A DNA stretch of 48,064 nucleotides from CAIZGX01 sp044371675. GTDB taxonomy: Bacteria > Bacteroidota > Bacteroidia > Flavobacteriales_D > Sanyastnellaceae. Positions 33,248 to 41,844 of this stretch are shown in pieces (position 1 is the stretch's first letter; each line of letters begins with the position of its first letter). The notes under the pieces are model-generated. The model was given only the letters and a program-made list of their open reading frames with translations, was not told where the DNA came from and searched no databases. The stretch covers positions 1 to 48,064 of the forward strand of contig JBILTF010000005.1 of NCBI GenBank assembly GCA_044371675.1. The letters are read 5' to 3'. Position numbers and translations under genes: made by a program.

Positions 33248-34704
33248 TGAATACTTCAATCACAACATTCGGCGCATTGAAAGCGTCGGGATATATTTCG
33301 AAAAGCATTAAGAACGAATTGCGAGATAACTTAATCGTTTCGATTCAAGGTGGAAAGGAAACCTTCCCGGGTATGCACGGATACGAGCAAACGGTGATTC
33401 CGCAATTGGAACGAGCTATCTTGTCGAAGCACAACATTAATCTGCTCGGTCTTCGCGGACAAGGGAAGACGCGCATTGCGCGCTTGATGATTAACCTTCT
33501 CGACGAGTACATTCCTTTTGTAGCTGGAAGTGAAATGAACGACGATCCTTTTCATCCGATCAGCCGCTATGCGCGTGATCTCATGGAAGAGAAAGGAGAT
33601 GATACGCCGATTACCTGGCTTCATCGATCAGATCGTTTCTTCGAAAAGTTAGCAACACCCGATGTGACCATTGCCGATTTAATTGGAGACATAGATCCGA
33701 TTAAGGCTTCCAATTTGAAATTGAGTTACGCCGATGAACGCGTGATTCACTTCGGAATGATTCCAAGAGCGAACAGGTGTCTTTTCGTGATTAACGAATT
33801 GCCCGATTTACAGGCACGTATTCAAGTGGCGCTCTTCAATATTTTGGAAGAAGGAGATGTGCAGATTCGTGGATTTAAATTGAGACTTCCGTTGGATTTA
33901 CAATTTGTATTCACTGCGAATCCGGAAGACTATACCAATCGCGGAAGTATTGTTACGCCGCTGAAAGACCGTATTGGCTCTCAGATTTTAACACATTATT
34001 CAGCCGATATTCAAACCGCGAAGAAAATTACGAAGCAAGAATCCGAGAAGTTGGACGACCGTATATGCAAGGTTCATGTTCCGGAATTGGCTCGCGATAT
34101 TCTCGAGCAAATCGCATTCGAGGCAAGACAAAGTGAATACATCGATAACAAGAGTGGTGTTAGTGCGCGTATGAGTATTACAGCGTTTGAAAACTTAATT
34201 AGCACTGCTGAGCGTCGCGCATTAATGAACGGAGAGACAAAAACATCTGTTCGCTTCAGCGACCTCATGGGCATGATTCCTTCCATAACTGGTAAGGTTG
34301 AATTGGTCTACGAAGGCGAACAAGAGGGAACAGCGTTTGTGGCGAATCACCTGATAGCAGAGGCTACCAAAACCTTGTTCGTTCAATACTTCCCGAAGAT
34401 TGAAAAACTGAAAAAGCAAAATCAAGAAACTCCGTACGATGAAATCATCAACTGGTTTTTCGATGCAGACTCCTTCGAGCTAATAGATGAGTCGAACGAA
34501 GAAATCTACGTGAAAGCGCTCCTTTCCGTTGAACCGCTTGTGATTTTATTAAACAAGTATCAACCTAACGTTGCAACAGCTGACGTTCCTTTCTTAATGG
34601 AATTCGTGTTGTGGTCTTTGGTAGAATTCAAAAAGCTGTCAAAACACCGCACTGCTGGAGGCACGGCGTTTAATGATTCGTTTGATCTCTATTTTGACAA
34701 ATAG
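33247..34704 (+). CDS. MoxR/magnesium-chelatase-like AAA+ ATPase
   Basis: AAA+ protein of 485 residues. Walker A is GLRGQGKT at 68-75. The Walker B position reads CLFVINELPDL, with Asn183 where Asp is usual and Glu184 kept. Sensor 1 is in VFTANPEDY, and the Arg-rich region is PLKDRIGSQI. The C-terminal 150 residues are helical. Together with the VWA protein directly upstream it forms a canonical pair. The stop region overlaps carB by 16 bases on the other strand, and both ends form one inverted repeat. Confidence 0.88.
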   Translation: MNTSITTFGALKASGYISKSIKNELRDNLIVSIQGGKETFPGMHGYEQTVIPQLERAILSKHNINLLGLRGQGKTRIARLMINLLDEYIPFVAGSEMNDDPFHPISRYARDLMEEKGDDTPITWLHRSDRFFEKLATPDVTIADLIGDIDPIKASNLKLSYADERVIHFGMIPRANRCLFVINELPDLQARIQVALFNILEEGDVQIRGFKLRLPLDLQFVFTANPEDYTNRGSIVTPLKDRIGSQILTHYSADIQTAKKITKQESEKLDDRICKVHVPELARDILEQIAFEARQSEYIDNKSGVSARMSITAFENLISTAERRALMNGETKTSVRFSDLMGMIPSITGKVELVYEGEQEGTAFVANHLIAEATKTLFVQYFPKIEKLKKQNQETPYDEIINWFFDADSFELIDESNEEIYVKALLSVEPLVILLNKYQPNVATADVPFLMEFVLWSLVEFKKLSKHRTAGGTAFNDSFDLYFDK

Positions 34705-34708
34705 AGAT
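34685..34708. repeat. 10-bp inverted repeat across two overlapping gene ends
   Basis: ATCTCTATTT, loop TGAC, AAATAGAGAT, spanning 34685-34708 with perfect pairing. It covers the last codons of the MoxR gene and of carB, which overlap here. No T tract follows on either side, so a factor-independent terminator is not assured, but hairpin formation in both transcripts is expected. Confidence 0.75.
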
Positions 34709-37505
34709 TCCGCTCCGAAAAAATCTGCCTAAAAAACGGGTCTTTCAAGTCTTTGATGAATCGGATGGCTTCGCCAGTTGATTTCATTTCTGGACCGAGT
34801 TCTTTGTTTACCTCAGGGAATTTCTCGTAGCTGAATACAGGGATTTTTATCGCGTAGCCGTTGCGTTTCGGTTGGAAGTTAATGTCCTTCACTTTTAATT
34901 CACCTAGCATAACTTTCGTAGCGTAGTTAACATACGGTTCGTCGTAGGCTTTCGCAATGAAAGGCACTGTGCGTGATGCACGTGGATTCGCTTCAATAAT
35001 GTACACAACGTCGTCTTTAATGGCGAACTGAATGTTTATCAAACCTACCGTTCCAAGCGCCAAAGCAATCTTCTTCGTGTGCTCTTCAATCTGAGTCATA
35101 ACAAGGTCGCCCAAGTTATAAGGAGGCAGAACACCGTATGAATCTCCACTGTGAATTCCAGCGGGCTCAATGTGCTGCATAATGCCAATGATGTAAACAT
35201 CTGTTCCATCGCAAATGGCATCGGCTTCCGCTTCAATGGCTCCTTCCAAGAAGTGGTCTAACAAAATCTGATTGTCGGGCATGTCGCGAAGAATGTTCAC
35301 TACATGTTGCTCCAACTCGTTCTCGTTAATTACAATCTTCATTTTTTGTCCACCCAAGACATAGCTCGGACGAACCAACAACGGGAAGCCTAAATTTTTC
35401 GATAATTCTATGGCTTGCTCTGCGTTTTCAACTACACCGAAATCCGGATAAGGAATGTTGTTGTCCTTCAAACAATTTGAAAAACGACCTCTGTCTTCGG
35501 CCAAGTCTAAGGCATCGAAAGAGGTTCCCAATATTTTTATTCCGTAACGCTGTAGTTTTGCAGCTAGCTTCAATGCGGTTTGTCCGCCAAGCTGAACGAT
35601 TACTCCCACAGGGTTTTCATGACGAATGATGTCGTAGATATGTTCCCAGAATACCGGTTCGAAATACAACTTGTCTGCAGTGTCGAAATCGGTTGATACG
35701 GTTTCGGGATTGCAGTTGATCATGATAGTTTCGTATCCGCATTCCTTCGCAGCGAGCACACCGTGCACGCACGAGTAATCGAATTCAATACCCTGACCAA
35801 TTCTGTTCGGTCCACTTCCCAATACAATTACTTTTTTGTTTTCGGAACGAACACTTTCGTTTTCGTATTCGAACGTGCTGTAGTAATACGGAGTCTTCGC
35901 TTCGAACTCTGCAGCGCACGTATCTACTAACTTGTAAACACGCTGAATGCCCATTTCGTCGCGCTTGGTGTACACTTCGCTTTCCAAGCATTTCAAGAGA
36001 TGCGCAATCTGCCTGTCGGCGTATCCTTTTTGCTTCGCTTCGAACAACAATTCTTTCGGAATGGAAGTGAGCGTGTGTTTTTCAATCACGCGTTCCAACT
36101 GAAGTAATTCTTCAATTTGTTTCAAGAACCACAAGTCGATGCGTGTTTTTTCTTGAATGGTTTTGAAGGGTATTCCCAATTTAATTGCGTCGTAGATGTG
36201 AAAAATACGATTCCAACTTGGGTGTTCGAGTGAGTCTAATATTTCTTGCTGATCGCGAAGTTCTTTTCCGTCGGCCCCCAATCCGTTTCTGTTTATTTCT
36301 AAGGATTGACAAGCCTTTTGAAGGGCTTCCTGGAACGTTCTTCCAATTCCCATTACCTCACCAACACTCTTCATTTGTAAACCTAGCTCGCGGTTGCATC
36401 CAGGGAATTTGTCGAAATTCCAACGTGGGATTTTCACAATCACGTAGTCTAATGTCGGTTCGAATAAAGCCGAAGTGCTCTTGGTAATCTGATTTTGAAG
36501 TTCGTCGAGGTGATAACCAATAGCGAGTTTCGCAGCAATTTTCGCAATCGGATAACCCGTTGCTTTCGATGCTAAAGCCGAAGAGCGCGAAACACGCGGA
36601 TTAATTTCAATGGCAATAATGTCTTCGTTCGCATCGGGAGAAACCGCGAATTGTACGTTACAGCCGCCTGCGAAGTTTCCAATTGCGCGCATCATCATAA
36701 TGGCCATGTCGCGCATCTTTTGGAAGGTTGTGTCGCTTAAGGTCATGGCAGGAGCAACAGTTATACTGTCACCAGTATGAACTCCAATTGGATCGAAGTT
36801 TTCAATGCTGCAGATGATTACCACGTTGTCGTTCGCATCGCGAAGCAACTCGAGTTCGTATTCCTTCCAACCCATTAACGCTTTGTCAATCATGACTTCG
36901 TGAATAGGAGAGAGGTGAAGTCCGCGCGTTAGCAAACGATCGAAGTCTGATTGGTTGTGTACGAGACTAGCGCCGGATCCGCCGAGTGTGTAAGAAGGAC
37001 GAATACAAAGGGGAAATCCGAATTGCTGTGCAATTTCTTTTCCTTCCAAGAATGACTTTGCTGTCAATTGCGGAGCCATAGGCACTCCAATTTCAATCAT
37101 TAAATCGCGAAACGCCTCGCGGTTTTCGGTGATCTCAATGGCCTTGGTATCTACCCCCACCATGCGAACACCGTATTGTTCCCACAGCCCGCTTTCTTCG
37201 CACTGAATAGCAAGGTTCAAAGCTGTTTGTCCACCCATAGTCGGAAGAACGACGTCTATCTTGTGTTTTTGAAGAATGGTTTCAATGCTTGCGGTTTCTA
37301 ACGGAAGCAGGTAAATGTTGTCTGCAACGACCTTATCGGTCATGATGGTTGCAGGGTTGCTATTGATGAGGGTTACTTCAATGCCTTCTTCACGTAAAGA
37401 ACGCGCTGCTTGGCTTCCAGAGTAATCAAATTCACATGCTTGTCCGATAACGATGGGTCCAGAACCAATAATGAGGACCGACTTAATGCTTTTGTCTTTG
37501 GGCAT
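34689..37505 (-). CDS. carB: carbamoyl-phosphate synthase large subunit
   Basis: Cytosolic enzyme of 938 residues that makes carbamoyl phosphate for pyrimidine and arginine synthesis. Two ATP-grasp halves are present: LIIGSGPIVIGQACEFDYSG at 10-30 with its IRPSYTLGGSGA loop, and a second half beginning near 555 (VLGSGPNRIGQGIEFDYS) with VRPSYVLGGQKM. The protein ends at FSERNLYLSK, right after the second half. The C-terminal methylglyoxal-synthase-like allosteric domain of the roughly 1073-residue E. coli enzyme is absent, as I recall for flavobacterial CarB. carA is not in the window. Gene identity is firm. Confidence 0.97.
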   Translation of the reverse strand: MPKDKSIKSVLIIGSGPIVIGQACEFDYSGSQAARSLREEGIEVTLINSNPATIMTDKVVADNIYLLPLETASIETILQKHKIDVVLPTMGGQTALNLAIQCEESGLWEQYGVRMVGVDTKAIEITENREAFRDLMIEIGVPMAPQLTAKSFLEGKEIAQQFGFPLCIRPSYTLGGSGASLVHNQSDFDRLLTRGLHLSPIHEVMIDKALMGWKEYELELLRDANDNVVIICSIENFDPIGVHTGDSITVAPAMTLSDTTFQKMRDMAIMMMRAIGNFAGGCNVQFAVSPDANEDIIAIEINPRVSRSSALASKATGYPIAKIAAKLAIGYHLDELQNQITKSTSALFEPTLDYVIVKIPRWNFDKFPGCNRELGLQMKSVGEVMGIGRTFQEALQKACQSLEINRNGLGADGKELRDQQEILDSLEHPSWNRIFHIYDAIKLGIPFKTIQEKTRIDLWFLKQIEELLQLERVIEKHTLTSIPKELLFEAKQKGYADRQIAHLLKCLESEVYTKRDEMGIQRVYKLVDTCAAEFEAKTPYYYSTFEYENESVRSENKKVIVLGSGPNRIGQGIEFDYSCVHGVLAAKECGYETIMINCNPETVSTDFDTADKLYFEPVFWEHIYDIIRHENPVGVIVQLGGQTALKLAAKLQRYGIKILGTSFDALDLAEDRGRFSNCLKDNNIPYPDFGVVENAEQAIELSKNLGFPLLVRPSYVLGGQKMKIVINENELEQHVVNILRDMPDNQILLDHFLEGAIEAEADAICDGTDVYIIGIMQHIEPAGIHSGDSYGVLPPYNLGDLVMTQIEEHTKKIALALGTVGLINIQFAIKDDVVYIIEANPRASRTVPFIAKAYDEPYVNYATKVMLGELKVKDINFQPKRNGYAIKIPVFSYEKFPEVNKELGPEMKSTGEAIRFIKDLKDPFFRQIFSERNLYLSK

Positions 37506-37560
37506 TTTTTTTTTATCTCACTTCGTAGGGTGAAGTAAGGGGCGTTTTTCTATTACGTTT

Positions 37561-37569
37561 GCGAAATTA
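37561..37569 (-). promoter_or_regulatory. -7 box of carB
   Basis: The minus strand reads TAATTTCGC (TAnnTTCG). A TTG at 37591-37593 on the same strand lies 21 bases upstream, matching -33 spacing. A leader of roughly 50 bases ends in an A-run just before the ATG at 37505. Confidence 0.6.
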
Positions 37570-37621
37570 CAACCAACAACAGTTATGTTGCAAGTAGAGA
37601 TTTTAACAGTTGTTGACAACG

Positions 37622-38434
37622 TCACATTAACCGATGCCCTTTATCCACTTGCTTCCATTCCACAAGTGTCATGTGTGAAGTTAGCGCCCGAAGTTCACTC
37701 CCATGCTTCCATGGTATAATCACATCATACTTCCCGAAAATAAATTCAGTGGAAATTTTATTCTGCTCAATCGATTGCGCAACGGTTTTCAATTGCGGAT
37801 AGCAATGCCTATAGCCCATCCAAACGTCGAAGACTTGCTTGCGCATTGAACGCTCGTGCATGTAGTATTCAACAAAACGAAACAACTTCACAGGAAGAAA
37901 TTTGAATGTTTTTAATATTCGTGCTAGGCCAATGACAACACTTGCGTTTTTCTTCAATCCATTGGCAATTTTCCTTCCAACCCAAGTCCCCACTGTAAAC
38001 GCATACAGCTTATTCCGAGTAAGTCCATCGCTGGCCAAGAATTGCGCAGATGATATTTTTTCTCCTGTATGTTGAATGAGCATGAGCCCAAGTCTGCCGC
38101 CCATACTATAAGCAATGAGCTTACATTTTTCCACTTGAAAATGGTTCAATAAAAAATTGAATTGCTCCACCCACGAGTGAACTGGCAATCCTTCTTTTAA
38201 TTCTTCTGTGGTAAATGAATCGCTGTCTTTGTGTGACCAAAAGCCAATAGCTACAAGACGTTCATTGTCTTTCAATGAATGTGCAAAAGACTCGAATCCT
38301 TCCGGACTTCTTCCGAATCCATGCAAGCATAAAATCAGTTCTGTTGGGTTGTCGGATTTACTCCATTCAACAACTTTGAATGATTTATTTTGAAAGGTTA
38401 AGGAAGAGGTTTTTTGCTTCATGATTTTTTCCAT
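37622..38434 (-). CDS. alpha/beta-hydrolase
   Basis: Hydrolase of 270 residues from the ATG at 38434; an ATG at 38422 is an alternative. The oxyanion-region motif is LILCLHGFGRSPEGF, the nucleophile elbow is AYSMGG, the acid lies in FGKYDVIIPW, and the catalytic His is in the last residues (DKGHRLM). There is no signal peptide, so it is probably cytosolic. The substrate cannot be inferred. Its promoter candidate at 38436-38444 (TACCTTCGT on the minus strand) nearly touches the start codon. Confidence 0.85.
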   Translation of the reverse strand: MEKIMKQKTSSLTFQNKSFKVVEWSKSDNPTELILCLHGFGRSPEGFESFAHSLKDNERLVAIGFWSHKDSDSFTTEELKEGLPVHSWVEQFNFLLNHFQVEKCKLIAYSMGGRLGLMLIQHTGEKISSAQFLASDGLTRNKLYAFTVGTWVGRKIANGLKKNASVVIGLARILKTFKFLPVKLFRFVEYYMHERSMRKQVFDVWMGYRHCYPQLKTVAQSIEQNKISTEFIFGKYDVIIPWKHGSELRALTSHMTLVEWKQVDKGHRLM

Positions 38435-38435
38435 C

Positions 38436-38444
38436 ACGAAGGTA
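38436..38444 (-). promoter_or_regulatory. candidate -7 box of the hydrolase
   Basis: TACCTTCGT on the minus strand, one base from the ATG at 38434. If real, the downstream ATG at 38422 is the more likely start. Confidence 0.4.
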
Positions 38445-38460
38445 TTTCATTCAACAGAAA

Positions 38461-39060
38461 TTATCGTACAATTTCAATCACCACTTCGTTGCGTCTGCCA
38501 ACAAGTTGGTAGGGTGGATTGTATCCTAAAAATTTGAAATTCCCTTTGGTCTGAATGCCTTTAGAATTCAAGTAATTCAGAAGTTCTTGTTTGTGTTTCT
38601 GTCGAGCTTCATCGTCTGCGAATCCACTGAAGCGAATGGCAGCCATCACTTGCTCTTCAGTCTGTGACAAGATAACTTGGCTGTTATTCGGTTTTGGAAG
38701 ATTGTCCATGTCATAGCCTTCGGGCATAACGAAACTCATAGAAGATAAGCTGTCGTTAATGTCCATTTGAACAGGAGAGGTCATTGCAATTTGAGTTTCA
38801 CTTTCGTTACCACCAAAAATATATCCAGCCAGGGTGCGAAAGCCGGGACTCGCCATTTCGCTGTATGACTTGGCCTTCGACTGCACTGTAGCCAATGTTG
38901 CGGAAGGATAAAGGCGTATTTCAATATCGCCGTCCTTCTCAAGAACGGTGTAGGGTTGTTCTTTGGTTTTGTTGGTCGACATGTATACGAACGATTGAAA
39001 TAGAATGAATAAAATGGCAACGGCAAGAAGGATGTATGCCATAAGTTTTTTGCGTTTCAT
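38461..39060 (-). CDS. SOUL-family heme-binding protein
   Basis: Protein of 199 residues. A transmembrane anchor lies at about 8-28 (MAYILLAVAILFILFQSFVY), and the SOUL domain follows: YTVLEKDGDIEIRLYPSATLATV, FRTLAGYIFGGNESETQIAMTSPVQM and MSFVMPEGYDMDNLPKPN. Family members bind heme or heme-like ligands; which ligand is bound here is unknown. It is 40 bases downstream of the TolC gene on the same strand, possibly at the end of that operon. Confidence 0.9.
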   Translation of the reverse strand: MKRKKLMAYILLAVAILFILFQSFVYMSTNKTKEQPYTVLEKDGDIEIRLYPSATLATVQSKAKSYSEMASPGFRTLAGYIFGGNESETQIAMTSPVQMDINDSLSSMSFVMPEGYDMDNLPKPNNSQVILSQTEEQVMAAIRFSGFADDEARQKHKQELLNYLNSKGIQTKGNFKFLGYNPPYQLVGRRNEVVIEIVR

Positions 39061-39100
39061 ATTAATAAAACCTTTGAGAAGGGTGATTGTTCAGTTGGGC

Positions 39101-40492
39101 TTAATTCAGGTAGTTCAGCACCCACAATGCGCTCTGATCTATTTTCACTTGTTGGACTTTCCGATCCAATTCAACAGCTTTTATGGCATTCTCGAAAAAG
39201 GAGTTTTCGCGCTGGTTCACTAAGAACAACGAGCTTTCCCCGTTGAAGAGCTTCGTGTTTTCCGCTTGAAGCAATCGCTCGTAAAGTGCAGCGTTAGATT
39301 CTGCGAGCTCCTGTTGCGAAAGGGTATTGGTATAGGCGACTTCGAGGGCGAGTGTTTTCTGTTCGAGCTGATTTCTTTTCCACTCGGTATTCAAATTATT
39401 TTCTTCGATTTTAATTCGTTGAACTTTTAAATCGCCGCGCGCTTCGCGCAAGAACAAAGGCATTGAAAGCTCAGCGCCCCATTTGTAGTTGTTGGTGGAA
39501 AAATAGGAGGGAAGTCCTTCGCTGAAATCTTTGTTCAAAAAGTGGTATTCCACATTCAGTTTCGGTTTAAGTTTCTCGGTCTTCCATTTTTCTTCAATGC
39601 GAAGCGATGCTCCTTTGTTAGCATAGAGCGCCAACTCTGGATGTGTTTCGAGTAATGAGAGAAGCGAACTTCCATATCTGAAAGGGGCCAATTCACTCTT
39701 GAAATTCAATGACGGTGAAATCGTTTCATTTAAAATAGCCACTCTGTTTTCATTGTTAAACTCTAAGAAGGCCACCAATGCAATGCGCGATTTGATTACT
39801 TCAAGTTTTGATTCTTGAAATTGAAGCAGTCGGTTTTGATTTTGAACATAGGCCTCAAGGGTATCTATAGCGGAACGATCACCGCCTAGATATCTCGATC
39901 GAACCGCGAAAAATCTTCGTTCGCTGGTTGAAACTAGCGAGTCTATGATGTTGTTTTTTTGAACGGCATAGTACCAATCGGAATACAATTGAACACTTTG
40001 CGCAAGCAGTTCGTTGATGGCTAACTGCTGCTCAAGATTACCTGCTTCCAATAAAACTTCAGCGCGTTTCTTTGCCATTCTTCGCTCGTCAATGACAAGC
40101 CCTTTCAACAACGGAACAGAAACGCCGAGGGCAAGTAGTCCAGCATTGGAAGTGTAATCGGTTGGATTAACATAGCTTCCTGAATTTACATCGAAATGTC
40201 CTACAAGTCCTATTGCGTATGGCGTATTGTAGGTGAGTGTAGTATTCGATGTTGAATAATATTCTTTGCCTTTGAGAAACTTATTTTTGAATTTGCTTTC
40301 CAAAACAGGGTCGAACAATCCTTTGACTTGCAAATATTGAGCATTGCGCATTTGCGGATTTAATCGTGCTTTTTCAGCAAGGGGATGCTCTTGCAACACC
40401 CAATTTAAATACTCAGTAAGCGTTAACTCTTGCGGGTATGAGCCCGCGCTTAGAAAAAAGAAAACCATGAAGATGCACGCTACTTTTTTCAT
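39101..40492 (-). CDS. TolC-family outer-membrane efflux protein
   Basis: Protein of 463 residues with a signal peptide (MKKVACIFMVFFFLSAGSYPQ). The mature region shows the two OEP repeats: LTEYLNWVLQEHPLAEKARL at the start and LALEVAYTNTLSQQELAESN near 370-390, with long helical stretches between. Family role: trimeric outer-membrane channel of type I or RND systems. It overlaps the HlyD-like gene by 4 bases (ATGA), so its partner is clear. Confidence 0.9.
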   Translation of the reverse strand: MKKVACIFMVFFFLSAGSYPQELTLTEYLNWVLQEHPLAEKARLNPQMRNAQYLQVKGLFDPVLESKFKNKFLKGKEYYSTSNTTLTYNTPYAIGLVGHFDVNSGSYVNPTDYTSNAGLLALGVSVPLLKGLVIDERRMAKKRAEVLLEAGNLEQQLAINELLAQSVQLYSDWYYAVQKNNIIDSLVSTSERRFFAVRSRYLGGDRSAIDTLEAYVQNQNRLLQFQESKLEVIKSRIALVAFLEFNNENRVAILNETISPSLNFKSELAPFRYGSSLLSLLETHPELALYANKGASLRIEEKWKTEKLKPKLNVEYHFLNKDFSEGLPSYFSTNNYKWGAELSMPLFLREARGDLKVQRIKIEENNLNTEWKRNQLEQKTLALEVAYTNTLSQQELAESNAALYERLLQAENTKLFNGESSLFLVNQRENSFFENAIKAVELDRKVQQVKIDQSALWVLNYLN

Positions 40493-41844
40493 TTGTACTT
40501 GTCTTCGGATTTCTTTTTTGCGTTTTCTGGAGAGTAAAAATCAGGAGGGAAACCATTGAAATTCCTCCACAGCTCATATCCAACAGGCACGTCGTTCAGA
40601 AGCATAATGGTCTGAACACCTCCGCCTTGTCTAAGTCCATTTGGCCATTGCTCGCCCTCTGATGCTGTAACGAGCACTCTGAATTTTCCGGATTCATGTA
40701 TGGCAGGATCAACAATTAAGATTGTCCCGTTGTATACACCTTTTGAAATATTCTGCCAGCCGCTAATTACGAAAGCTGGAAATCCATCGAAGATGAGTCG
40801 CACATGCTCTCCAGGATGAACCAAGGGTAAGTCAACGGGCTGAATGAATATTTCAACGGCATGTGAAAATTGGAAAGGACTGATTCGCGCAATTTCTTCT
40901 CCCTCTTTAACGGTTTCTCCAATTCCCGATTTTGTAGTTTTACTTATGAACCCGGATTGTGGCGCAAGAATGTAATACAATCCATTTCTTCTGTCATAAT
41001 TGTTAAAGAGATTCTGGAGTTTGGTAAGTTCTCCTTCAGCCGTGTAAAGCGCTGACATTGAAGCGTATTTTTCGCTTTCTGCTTTCGAGATTTTATCGCT
41101 GTATTCAGCATCTATGGCCCGCAGCTCACGTCTTGCATTGAGCAACTCATTCTTTGAAATGGCTAATTTATTTCTGTGCTCTTGAACTTTTGTCGATGCG
41201 TTTTGTGAAGACATTCTTCGCGATTCCAGTTCTGTTTTTGAAATAAGATCTTGTTTGTACAATTGCTCGTAGCGGATGAATTGTTCTTCATTAATTGTTG
41301 CGTTGCGCTGTGCATTTAATAAATCGGTGCTGTCTGTTTTTATTTTGAATTGCGACTGTTCAATTTTTGCACGAGCTTGATCTTTCTTAACATCCTTGCC
41401 GCTAATCAAGGCATTGATTTGCAAATCAAGAGACGCAACCTTGGAAAGATATCCTTCTAATGCACTTTTTTTAGACTGCAACTGGGATTCGGTATTTTCT
41501 AATAAGTTCGGGTCGAAATAATCCACTTTAATTTCCGAAAGAAATAAAATGGTGTCTCCTTTTTTAACACTGTCTCCTTCTTGAACAAACCACTTCTCTA
41601 CGCGACCACCAATGATAGTTTCAATGGACTGTGGACGTGAATCGGGGTTCAAGGAAAGCACACTACCCGAACTCGTAATGTTCTGCGTCCAAGGAATTAA
41701 TAGTATTGCTGTGATTATTCCAGCTGCAATCAGCAGTATTTTGGCCGTGCGTAAATTTTTCGAGCGGGGTTCAGTTTTTTTCCATGATGTAAAGTGCATG
41801 GAAGAATCTACTTCGTCTAAAAGATTGCGATTAGTCTTTTCCAT
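40489..41844 (-). CDS. HlyD-family membrane-fusion protein
   Basis: Periplasmic adaptor of 451 residues. A transmembrane segment lies at about 31-50 (AKILLIAAGIITAILLIPW). A split lipoyl-like motif follows (GGRVEKWFVQEGDSVKKGDTI), a coiled-coil hairpin from about 120 to 270, and the second lipoyl half (GLYYILAPQSGFISKTTKSG) with a beta-barrel domain. Starts at the ATG at 41844, which overlaps the ABC gene stop. It bridges an inner-membrane exporter and TolC. Its ABC partner has a degenerate ATPase domain (see 41844-43415). Confidence 0.92.
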   Translation of the reverse strand: MEKTNRNLLDEVDSSMHFTSWKKTEPRSKNLRTAKILLIAAGIITAILLIPWTQNITSSGSVLSLNPDSRPQSIETIIGGRVEKWFVQEGDSVKKGDTILFLSEIKVDYFDPNLLENTESQLQSKKSALEGYLSKVASLDLQINALISGKDVKKDQARAKIEQSQFKIKTDSTDLLNAQRNATINEEQFIRYEQLYKQDLISKTELESRRMSSQNASTKVQEHRNKLAISKNELLNARRELRAIDAEYSDKISKAESEKYASMSALYTAEGELTKLQNLFNNYDRRNGLYYILAPQSGFISKTTKSGIGETVKEGEEIARISPFQFSHAVEIFIQPVDLPLVHPGEHVRLIFDGFPAFVISGWQNISKGVYNGTILIVDPAIHESGKFRVLVTASEGEQWPNGLRQGGGVQTIMLLNDVPVGYELWRNFNGFPPDFYSPENAKKKSEDKYK

